Of a DNA stretch of 64,000 bases, positions 35,925 through 63,059 are shown in pieces (positions within the stretch are counted from its first letter, which is position 1; each line of letters begins with the position of its first letter). A program made the translations under genes and the position numbers. The notes below the pieces were generated by a model. The model was not told where the DNA came from and did not search any database. It saw only the letters and a list, made by a program, of their open reading frames with translations. Source of the DNA: Notamacropus eugenii (Eukaryota; Chordata; Mammalia; Diprotodontia; Macropodidae); NCBI RefSeq assembly GCF_028372415.1, contig NC_092875.1:57710919-57774918 (forward strand). The letters are read 5' to 3'.

Positions 35925-36016
35925 TAGAAGAATAACAATAAAGACATGGATGATTGGAAAGGAAGGCAACCATGAGGTTCTAATGCCTGCTCAAGACCAG
36001 AGAAAATGTCTATCCA

Positions 36017-54046
<18,030 letters not shown>

Positions 54047-54289
54047 CTATGAGCAAAAAAATGTGCAGTTATGACTTCCAAGCAGGTTTCAAAGAACCAC
54101 CAATGAATATTGTCTCCTTCCTCCCTCTATCATGGGGACAGGCTGGAGAGGAATCTAAGGGGTTCAGAAGCATGTGCTTTTTCTGAGGCATCTTTTTAAT
54201 GAAATCATCATGGGAGCCCATTGTGGCATCCTAGAAAGACTACTGGATTGCTAAATTATGAGAGATTCTTAGATTCAGTGGAGGTGGGG

Positions 54290-54620
54290 ATGGCTCAGAA
54301 GCCATTTGGTTTCACCTGTACCTAGACAAAAATCTCTTTCATAACAAACCCAAGTGGCTCTCTAGCCTCTGATTGAAGACCTACTGTGCATGGGACCCAT
54401 CACCTCCTAAAAGAACCCAATCCACTTCTGGACAATTCCAGTTTGGGGGGAAGTGTTTCTGATAGCAAGACTATTTTGGCCTCTTTCCACCTTTACCCCC
54501 TGATCCTGGCTCTCTCATCTGGGGCTAAAGGGGGCAGACTGAATTCATCTTCCTCATGACAGCTTGAACATAATCATCATTTCCCATTAAGTTTTCTCTT
54601 TTTCCAGGATGAAAGTACTC
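54290..54620 (-). mobile_element. L3/CR1-type LINE 3' fragment
   Basis: ctctctagcctctgattgaag, caattccagtttgggggg, agtgtttctgatagcaaga, and a distal block ending in cccattaagttttctctttt. Confidence 0.5.
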
Positions 54621-54689
54621 AATTGAAACAAATAAAATTCTTTTCATCCAATATCTTTGGGGAATGTCTATTATTCAAGATTTAGAGGG

Positions 54690-54815
54690 AACTGATGCAC
54701 AATGTATAAGACTTGGGAAGAACAGTTGGTCTTGAAACCAAGAAAACTTGGGTTCAAGTCCTGGTTGTGATATATACTGCCTTTGGGAGCCTGGACACTG
54801 GCACTTACTCTCTCA
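54690..54815 (+). mobile_element. MIR/tRNA-type SINE fragment
   Basis: gtcttgaaaccaagaaaactt and gggttcaagtcctggttgtg, a tRNA-like B-box region followed by a decayed core. Confidence 0.4.
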
Positions 54816-55349
54816 GTGCTCTAGGAAATTCTTAGTTTACTTTGATAAAGGGAATTTCTTTATCTAGTTCTTCCCTAATGGATGAAATCACAAGTCTAAT
54901 CTCTATGCTTTGTATAAGACCAGTAGCCATTTCAAATAGCAAAATAAGAATAGTTTACAGAAGAAATGCAAATAATAAATAGCCCTTTGAAGAAATGTTT
55001 TAATCTCTGATAATAAGAGTTAAAAAAACCTTTCAGGGTTTCACCCATCAAATTGGAAAATATTAAAAATGGAAACGTTTCTTTTTACATAAGCTCTTTT
55101 ATTATAGAAAGCATTTTTTTCATATTTGTATTCCTAATCTCTAACAGTTATATGTAGTAGAGTAAACACTTAATAGTTATTGAATTCAACTCAGTTTTTG
55201 GATATATGTACGTTCATATACGTACATAAATGCATACATATACGTGCATAATTAGTTCAGAGGCAATTTTATGACTCAATCAGTAAATGAAATAACTAAT
55301 TTAAATTAATTTTGAATACTGTCAATGTTTAGACTTCTTGCCTAATATT

Positions 55350-55450
55350 ACTTTTGTTGTTGTTCATTCATTTTAGTCATGTTCAATTCTTTGTGACTCC
55401 ATTTGTGGTTTTCTTGGTAAAGATACTGGAGAGGTATTCCTCTTCAACTC
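55350..55450 (-). mobile_element. MAR1-type SINE 3' tail fragment
   Basis: Antisense ttgttgttgttcattcattt, caattctttgtgactccattt, ttggtaaagatactggagagg; cut off at 55,450 by the next L1. Confidence 0.65.
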
Positions 55451-55454
55451 ATTT

Positions 55455-56262
55455 TCCTCTCCCACTTAATAGTATTTTATTTTTTCCTACATGTAGACAT
55501 AGCTTTTCACTTTTATAAGATTTTTAGTTACAATTTTTTCTCTCTTCCTCCCCTCCAACCACCCCAAGCTGGAATGAAATATGATATAGGCTATACCTGT
55601 CCACTATTATTAAACATATTTCTACATTAGTCATGTCTTGGAGGAAGAATCAGAAAAAAAGAGAAAAACATTGAGACAGAAAAAAATTTAAAAAATGGTA
55701 TGCTTCAATCTGCCTTCAGACTCTTTTTGTATTCATTTTCAGTTCTTTCTCTGGATGTAGATAGCATTTTTCATCATGAGTCTTTTGGAATTGTCTTATA
55801 TCATTGTATTGCTGAGAAGAGCTAGGTCTATCAAAGTTGGTCTTCACCCAGTGTTGCTGTTACTGTGTATAATGTTCTCCTATTTCTGCTCACTTCATGC
55901 ATCAGTTCATGTAAGTCTTTCCAGGTTTTTCTGAAATCTACCTTCTCATCATTTCTGACAAAACAATAATATTCCATTACATTCATATAGCACAACTTGT
56001 TCAGCAGTTCCCTAATTGATAGCATCCCCTCAATTTCCAATTCTTTGCCATTTTGCCAAAAAGAACTGCTATATGTATTTTTGTAGATGTGTATCCTTTT
56101 CCCATTTTTATGATCTCTTTGGGATACAGACATAGTAGTGGTATTGCTGGTCAAAGGGTATGCACAGTTTTATAGCCCTTTGGGCTATAAAATTCCAAAT
56201 TGTTCTCCAGAATGGTTGGATCAGTTCACATATCCACCAACAATGCACTAGTGTGGAAACAA
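55455..56262 (-). mobile_element. L1-type LINE 3' end
   Basis: Antisense: cttttataagatttttagtt, gatataggctatacctgtcc, agttctttctctggatgtag, ctactgtgtataatg-type block, ttgttcagcagttccctaat, gctggtcaaagggtatgcac, atatccaccaacaatgcact. Confidence 0.7.
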
Positions 56263-56264
56263 AA

Positions 56265-56715
56265 AATGTTATAGAAACTGAGAAGTCAAGCACACAATAC
56301 ATTGCTGGTAAAATTGTGACTTGGTTTGACTATTCTGAGAAACAATTTTGAATGAGCTTAGAAAATTCATTAACTTTTTCATACTTTTTTGACTCAGTGG
56401 TCCCACTAGTGTGCACATACGCAAAAAAGGTCTTATTACATAACACACTATTAATCACAAAACTTTTTGTGATAGCAAAAAACTAGAAATAAAATGGATT
56501 GTTATTGATTGGGGTCCAATTGAATACATTATGGCCTAGGAATATAATGGAATATTACTGCACCAAAAGACATGATGAAAATGAAGACTTCAAAGAAATA
56601 CAGAATGCCCCTAAAGTGATTCAGAGCAAAGAAAGACAACAATATATACAAATATAACAAAAATGATATTAAAAGATTTAGTCAATCTCTGATTAATATC
56701 AATAAACAGTATCAA
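56265..56715 (+). mobile_element. L1-type LINE 3' fragment, inverted to the previous
   Basis: cattgctggtaaaattgtgac, tgtgatagcaaaaaactag, aatggaatattactgcacc. Head to head with 55,455-56,262. Confidence 0.55.
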
Positions 56716-56734
56716 CCACAAAGAGCTTCTACTG

Positions 56735-56985
56735 CTGCTAACTAGCATTTATATAGAACTTGAAGGTTTCCAAAGTCCTTTACAAATATTTCACTTAATT
56801 TTGCAAAAACCTAGAGAGGTAGAAACTATTATTATGATCCATATTTTGCAGATGAGGAAACAGAATCAGACTGAGATTTAGTGACTTGCCCAGGGTGGTA
56901 AGTGTCTGAGACCAGAAATGAACTTAGCTCTTCTGGACTCCAGGTCTAACACTCTACCCACCATACCATCCAGCTGTATTCTACT
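56735..56985 (-). mobile_element. MIR-type SINE
   Basis: Antisense: tagcatttatatagaacttg, tttgcagatgaggaaacag, gtgacttgcccagggtgg, actccaggtctaacactct. Confidence 0.7.
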
Positions 56986-57469
56986 GTAAGTCACTGAAAA
57001 TTTCTCCCTACTTGACACGCTTTCTGGAAGTTCCTCAGTCCTTTTTCTTACTACTTTACTTTTGTCTCACCCATGTGAAAAAGAAAAGGTTAGGAGGAGA
57101 GTATCACAGTTCTTTTTTTTCACATTGAAGAAAGGGAGATCCAGAAGCCCCAACTAAAAGGTAAAACAAAGAGCCTAGAGGCCAGCAGAAGGCTCCTAAG
57201 AAAGAAGATGCTACTGATGGGGAATCAAGGGCAGTTCAGAGGGCTGGAACTAAGGTTCACTGCTGTGATGATGAAGAGAAAAAGGAGAGGGAAACATAGA
57301 ATCTGAAATATTAGGGACCTGGGGAATTATCTTTTACAGTGACAGTAATCCAATCAACACTATCATTCCTGGAAAAGATCTGCAGATTACTTTTTGTAGG
57401 ACTCCACCCACCATCTCTCTGAATTTCCTCTCTGAAACACTCTTCCCTGGCCACCACTCTCTTCTAGGT

Positions 57470-57590
57470 GTTGTCTTCTCCTGTGAGAATGTAAGATCCT
57501 TGAAGGCCAGAACAGTCTTGTTTATATTTGCATAAGCCCTTACCACAGTGCTTGGCACATAGTGGCAAATGCTCTATAAAGGCTATTTCA
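57470..57590 (+). mobile_element. L2-type LINE 3' tail
   Basis: gagaatgtaagatccttgaag, cacagtgcttggcacatagt. Confidence 0.55.
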
Positions 57591-58259
57591 TTTTATAATT
57601 CATTTATTCCAAACACTTCACTATGTAGAGGAAACAAATCTGAGAAAACTGAAGTGACTTATTCAAGGTCCTACATTTAGTAAATAGGAAAGCTTAAATT
57701 TGAACTGGATTCCTCTCTAACAAATTGAGTATGCTCCTTACTATACACCTCATTACCTTTCATCAAACTTCTGGAAAGACAAGCCCTTCACTTACTATGA
57801 TTAAGATGATGATACAGATAAAAGAGAGAGGTAGAGTTACTGAGGTCTTGTTAATTTCTCTTTTAAGGGAGAATGATACCTAGATTTGGACGAATGCAAC
57901 AAAAATGGTGAATGGAGAGCGGAAATCCAGTCACCAGTCTTCAGATAACTACAGGTCCCAGGACACTGCCAAGAGCTGGCAGGTATGAAAAGTCTTGAAG
58001 AACTGGATATGTAGCTTACAACTGGAAATAATCAAGAGTCCTGATCTTCCAAAATGGGAAGGCAGTAGAATTTTCAAATGGCAGGGCAGGGAACTTCTTG
58101 CCTATTCCTTTCAAAATTATCTATTACATGACTAAAGTGAAGGTAAATGTGCACTAAGAAAGAGGAGAAGTGATCATTCAAAGCCAGCAAGGTTTCACAA
58201 GGTACATGTCATGCCAAACAGGTAAGGTAGGGAATGCCATACTAACAATATACTGGGAG
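57591..58259. other. Unassigned, with a weak MIR-like patch at 57,610-57,720
   Basis: ctgaagtgacttattcaagg and aaatttgaactggattcctc suggest an old antisense MIR. The rest shows nothing recognisable. Confidence 0.4.
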
Positions 58260-60094
58260 GTTTTTTTTGGCTTTAATTATTTTTATTTATTTTGTTAAAT
58301 ATTTCCCAATTACATGTAAAAAATTAATAATCATTTAAAAAATTTGAATTCCAAATTCTGTACCTTTCTACCTTTGGGAAGGCAAGCAATTTGATATTCA
58401 TTATCCATGTGAAGTCATGCAAAGTATATTTCCATATTAGCCATGTTGCAAAAAAACACCCACAAATAAAACAATAAAAATAAAGAAAAAATTTAAAAAT
58501 ATGCTTCAAACTGCGTTCAAAGTTCACCAATTCTCTCTCTGGAGTAGGCCCTTGATTTCCAATTCTTTGTCATCACAAAATGAACTGCTATAAATAGTTG
58601 GTACAAATACAACATTTTCCCTTTTCTTTGATATCTTTGGGATATAGATTTAGTAGTGGTATTACTGAGCCAAAAAGTTTGTTTTATAGTTTTATAGCTC
58701 TTTGGGCATAGTGCCAAATCAATTCTTCAGTGTCAAGAGTGCATTAGGGTCCCAAGTTTTCCATATCCCCTCCAGCATTTGTCATATTTCTTTTCTGTCA
58801 TGTTAGCCAATCTTATAGGTGTGAGGCAATCTCTAAGAGTAGTTTTAATGTACATTTATTGTATTAATAGTGACTTACAGAATTTTTTCATGTGATTATT
58901 GATAGCAGTGATTACTTCCGAAAAATTGACTTTTCATATTCTTTGAGAATTTATAAATTGGGGAATGCCTCTTATATTTATAAATCTGGCTCAATTCCCT
59001 ATATATTTGAGAAATGAAGCCTTTAGTAGAGCAACTTCCTTTAATCCCATCCCCATTTTCCTATTTTATTTCTAATTTTGGCTGACTTAGTTTTGTTTGT
59101 GCAAAAGCTTTTTAATTTCATGTAATCAAAATTATCATTTTTTTATCCACATAGTCCTTTCTGTCTCTTACTTGGTCATAAATGTTTCCCTTACCCATAC
59201 ATTTGACATGCACATTTTTCTATGCTCCCCTAATTTACTTATGATAGCAGTATTTAAATCTAAATCACTTATCCATTTTGACATTATCTTGGTGTGAAGT
59301 GTGAGATGTTAGTCTTGCCTATTTTCTACCAATTTGCTTTCAAATTTTCTCAGTAATTTTTTTCAAGTCTTGAGTTCTCACCCCAGAAGCTTGGATCTTT
59401 GGGTTCATCAAACTGCAGATTACTATGGTCATTTAACACTGTATGTGTACCTAATCTATCCCATTGACCTACCACTCTAATTCTTAGTGAGTATAAGATT
59501 GTTTTGATGATCATCACTTTATAATATAGTTTTAAATCCAGAACTATGAGGGTGCCTTCCTTAACATTTTTTCCCATTGATTCCCTTGAAATTCTTGTCA
59601 CTTTGTTCTTTTAGATGAATTTTTGTTACAATTACTCTATAAAATATTCCTTTTATAGTTTGATTGCTATGGCACTGAATATGCAAGTTAATTTAGGTAG
59701 AATTGTCATTTTTATTATGTTGGCTTGACCTTTAGCTGTTCAGTTGCTTAGTCATGTCACAAACCCAGAACACTTGGGTGGGGAGGAGGTGACCAATTTT
59801 CCACCTGTATAGATCCATTTGCAAGATTAAGGGAGTGGTGATGTAAGGCGCCTACACCACCTGCTTCTCTTAAAATATGCTTTGGGATTAGTTGATTGCA
59901 CTTCCCCTGTTGTAACTCAGACATTTAGTTTCATCTTTGTTTTATTTGATGCCTCCCTTTGTCAGTTGTGCTAGCTGCAGATTTCTGTGTGAATGAAGTC
60001 TTGTTGTAGGGTACTCATAGGCTAAAGGCCTTCCTTAATCCACTCAGCCTCCAGCCACTGTTTGCTCTAGAGCCAGGTGCGCTCCGCGCATAAC

Positions 60095-60105
60095 AAAGAA
60101 GGGGA
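60095..60105 (+). promoter_or_regulatory. Retroviral polypurine tract
   Basis: AAAGAAGGGGA, two bases before the TGTTGGG start of the plus-oriented LTR: the position of the plus-strand primer of reverse transcription. Confidence 0.7.
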
Positions 60106-60107
60106 TA

Positions 60108-60556
60108 TGTTGGGACTGGAAGCTCAATTCCGTGTGGACGGTCTCGGGCGGGTAAAAGTGGGACTTCTAAATCTTAGAGTCTTACGAGGCCCTCCATGAA
60201 CAGCGGGGGTTCGAGAAGGTCAGACTGAGCTAGCTCGGCTAGCTCGGGTATTTCCGCCTCTCCCCCGGAGATACCTGATGGGTGGAGTCTCCCTGCCCTC
60301 GAGGTCATCCCGGATTGGAGCACACCTAGTTACCTAACAGCATGGTATTGAGATGCAAACTGTGTGGCTGAAGATTAAGTAGGATTGAGGAAGCCAGAAA
60401 GCTCTCTCTTAGCACGTGTGGAGCCAAAGAGGATAGTAGGGCTCCACTTCTTTTCTTTCCTCTCTCCCCTCCCCCTCTCTCCCCGCTTGTACTTCTACTT
60501 CCAATCCCTTAAGCTTAACCTCCTTAGGAAATCTCCCCCTCTTCCTCCTAAGGAAG
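60108..60556 (+). repeat. Inverted LTR copy, U3 side (plus orientation)
   Basis: Starts TGTTGGGACTGG directly after the polypurine tract. 449 bp align with 60,953-61,401 without any gap and with about six differences, all transitions, mostly at CpG. It stops before the AATAAA and U5. Confidence 0.9.
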
Positions 60557-60636
60557 ACCTCCCTGCATTCCCTGTGAAGTTTCTCAGCCCAGACCTCCTG
60601 TTCCTCTGGCTTTATTACTGGCAATAGATTCCCCAT
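60557..60636 (-). pseudogene. gag start remnant (truncated)
   Basis: ATG at 60,636-60,634, 135 nt after the primer-binding site. The first codons give Met-Gly followed by an acidic, basic and Leu-rich stretch, consistent with a myristoylated matrix N-terminus. Real gag sequence ends near 60,557, where the reading enters inverted LTR. The remainder of the frame (to 60,409) is LTR-encoded and meaningless. Confidence 0.7.
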
Positions 60637-60770
60637 CTCTGCCCTTTTCCCAGGGGTTTGGGAAGCTTCTCTCCACTTTCTCTCCTTCTGAATCTAGGAT
60701 TCGGGACTCGCTTCTTTCACAGCCCCTTCCGGGTGTACCCCAAAAGCACCCAGGATTATCTACGCTCCCA

Positions 60771-60788
60771 GTCCCTGTTCGGGCGCCA
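60771..60788 (-). promoter_or_regulatory. Retroviral primer-binding site, tRNA-Lys3 type
   Basis: 18 nt reading TGGCGCCCGAACAGGGAC on the minus strand, an exact complement to the 3' end of tRNA-Lys3. It sits 2 nt past the LTR end, which is the position expected. Confidence 0.92.
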
Positions 60789-60790
60789 AC

Positions 60791-61401
60791 TGCCAAGCCT
60801 AGAGGCCTGTATTGGGCTACCCGAGTCTTTCCTACCTCACCTCCGAGGTCTTCGGCTGGCCACGCCGGATGCACGTATGAGAGAAAGGACGTTCCAGAGT
60901 CGAACAGGGGTTGAGCTTTATTACAGGGTTTCGGTTACAAGTGCAGGGGGCTCTTCCTTAGGAGGAAGAGGGGGAGATTTCCTAAGGAGGCTAAGCTTAA
61001 GGGATTGGAAGTAGAAGTACAAGCGAGGAGAGAGGGGGAGGGGAGAGAGGAAAGAAAAGAAGCGGAGCCCTACTATCCTCTTTGGCTCCACACGTGCTAA
61101 GAGAGAGCTTTCTGGCTTCCTCAATCCTACTTAATCTTCAGCCACACAGTTTGCATCTCAATACCATGCTGTTAGGTAACTAGGTGTGCTCCAATCCGGG
61201 ACGACCTCGAGGGCAGGGAGACTCCACCCATCAGGTATCTCCGGGGGAGAGGCGGAAATACCCGAGCTAGCCGAGCTAGCTCAGTCTGACCTTCTCGAAC
61301 CCCCGCTGTTCATGGAGGGCCTCGTAAGACTCTAAGATTTAGAAGTCCCACTTTTACCCGCCTGAGACCGTCCACACAGAATTGAGCTTCCAGTCCCAAC
61401 A
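60791..61401 (-). repeat. Complete LTR (611 bp, minus orientation)
   Basis: TGTTGGGACTGG at 61,401 to TTGGCA at 60,791. AATAAA at 60,922-60,917 is followed by a roughly 125-nt R/U5-like segment. Two bases separate the end from the primer-binding site. Confidence 0.9.
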
Positions 61402-61419
61402 GTCATGTCTGTCCCTTTG

Positions 61420-61712
61420 GGGGCAGCTAGGTGGTGCAGTGGATAGAGCACCAGTCAGGAGGACCTGAGTTCAAATGTCACCTCAGACACTTGACACTCA
61501 CTAGCTGTGTGACCTTGGACAAGTCACTTAACTCCAATTGCCTCATCCTGATGAATATCTGGTCACTGAATTCAGATGGCTCTGGAGGAGAAGTGAGGCT
61601 GGTGACCTGCACAGACCTCCCTCACTCAAAACAAAGTCAAGTGAAGTCATGCCATTATTTCTCTGATGGCATGGTCTTCTTCAGCAATGAAGGATGAATA
61701 TGCACATCTCTG
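61420..61712 (+). mobile_element. tRNA-derived SINE with RTE-type tail
   Basis: gggcagctaggtggtgcagt, ggatagagcaccagtcagg, ctagctgtgtgaccttggac, then tggctctggaggagaagtgag and gatggcatggtcttcttcag. Inserted in the MAR1-type SINE. Confidence 0.8.
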
Positions 61713-62757
61713 CCTCTATAGGAACCCATGTTTTATTCATGGGGTTTTCTTGGCAAAAACACTGGAGTGGTTTTCCATTTCCTTCTCCAATGTGTCCTCA
61801 TTTTACAGAAGAGGAACTGAGGCAAATTGGGGTTAAATGACTTGCCTAGGGTCACATAGGTAAGGAGTGTTAGAAGCTGGATTTGAACTCAGATCTTTCT
61901 GTTTCCAGGTCTGATGTTCTATCCACTGCACCACCTAGTTACCCCTATGGTTTGGCCTGCATATGAGCAATTTATATTTCTCCAATTGTTTAGATCTCTC
62001 TTTATTCGTATGAAAAGCATTTTGTAATTGTGTTGATATAATCTCTGGTCTTTTCCTGTCAGGGAGACTTCCACATATTTTATACTGTCTACAGTTATTT
62101 TAAATGTAATTTCTCTTTTTATCTGTTGCTACAGGGTTTTGTTGGTAGTATAAAGAAATGTTGATATTTTATGTGGATTTGTTTTATAGCATTCAACTTT
62201 GCTGAAGTTGTTAATTGCTTCAACAGTTTTTTAGTTGATTCTCTAAGGCTCTCTAAATATATCATCATATCAGCAAAGAGTGAAAATTTTGTTTCCTCAT
62301 TGCCTATTTTTATTCTTTCAGTTTCTTTTTCTTGTCTTGTTATAGCTAGCATTTCTAGTACAATATTGAATAATAATGTTGATAATGGACATCTTTGCTT
62401 CACTGCTGATCTAATTAGGAAGGCTTCTAGTTTATCCATATTATAGATAATAATTACTTTTGGATAGACATTACTTGAAATTATTAGTTTCAGAAAGACT
62501 CCACGGATCCCTATGCTTTCTATTGACTTAAAAAATAGGAATGGCTGTTGTATTTTGTCAAAATCTTTTTTTTGCATTTATTATTATAATTATATGATTT
62601 TTATTCATTTTGTTATTGATATGCTCTCTGTATTCCTGGTGTAAATCCTACCTGGTCACAATGTTTGATCTTTGTGATATTGCTATAATCTTTGATATAC
62701 CTGGATTTCAATGACGCGTTAGTCAAGGACTTTCATGATGGCATTGGGGAAATATGC

Positions 62758-62882
62758 TCTAGTGGAAAAATACTATATTTGGAGTCTGAGCATCTACTCC
62801 TCCATGACCTTGAATATGTAATTTGATCTCTCTAGGCCTTAGTTTTTTCAGATATATATATGTTTGTGTATATATGTATCTT

Positions 62883-62945
<63 letters not shown>

Positions 62946-63059
62946 GTAATGATGAGAAATTTGGATTGGTAATTTCTAAAATCCCTTTCCAACTCTAAAT
63001 CCTCTGTCCTAGTGGTGCATATAAGGATCCCTCTGGGTATTAAATTGACTTATCACACC
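62758..63059. other. MIR-like fragment and simple repeat
   Basis: 62,795-62,850 has MIR-like tccatgacctt and ctctctaggccttagttt. 62,886-62,920 is (TG)n and 62,921-62,946 is (TA)n. Confidence 0.5.
62886..62946. repeat. (TG)n(TA)n microsatellite
   Basis: About 17 TG units followed by 13 TA units. Confidence 0.95.

Larger units (their letters stand above)
59757..61401. mobile_element. Rearranged endogenous retrovirus with inverted LTRs
   Basis: 1,645-bp insertion flanked by GTCATG (59,751-59,756 and 61,402-61,407). Reading in the minus direction: a complete 5' LTR (61,401-60,791), a tRNA-Lys-type primer-binding site, an untranslated leader and the first 26 or so codons of gag. Then comes a sharp switch to an LTR in the opposite orientation (60,108-60,556 on +), a polypurine tract and 340 bp of probable 3' internal sequence. 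Most of gag, all of pol and most or all of env are missing. CpG content is high and the LTR copies are nearly identical, so the insertion is young. Not replication-competent as seen. Confidence 0.85.
59735..61946 (-). mobile_element. MAR1-type SINE inside L1, itself split by a retrovirus and another SINE
   Basis: Antisense SINE pieces in order: gttcagttgcttagtcatg (59,738-59,756), tctgtccctttg (61,408-61,419), and tcatggggttttcttggc through ctatccactgcaccacctag (61,737-61,946). Joined, they make one ordinary SINE. Confidence 0.75.
58260..62757 (-). mobile_element. L1 LINE ORF2 3' half and 3' UTR, split by later insertions
   Basis: Two blocks of one element, 61,948-62,757 and 58,260-59,732, on the minus strand. 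62,577-62,119 encodes the L1 reverse transcriptase core: DFDKIQQPF, RCPLSTLLFNIVLEMLA, and FADMMIYLE at 62,277-62,251 where intact L1 has FADDM. The downstream block runs through the C-terminus into an L1 3' UTR. The break (tggcttgacc at 59,732; tggtttggcctgcatatgagc at 61,948) is where the SINE inserted. Confidence 0.8.

Noticed and set aside
60658..61014. 118-codon plus-strand frame, and mirror frames with identical peptides at 60,385-60,627 and 60,921-61,124
   Set aside because: They run antisense or sense through retroviral LTR and leader; the duplicate peptides simply reflect the inverted LTR arms.
61420..61500. Possible tRNA gene
   Set aside because: The tRNA-like A/B-box region is the head of a SINE; no cloverleaf with intact acceptor stem could be made.
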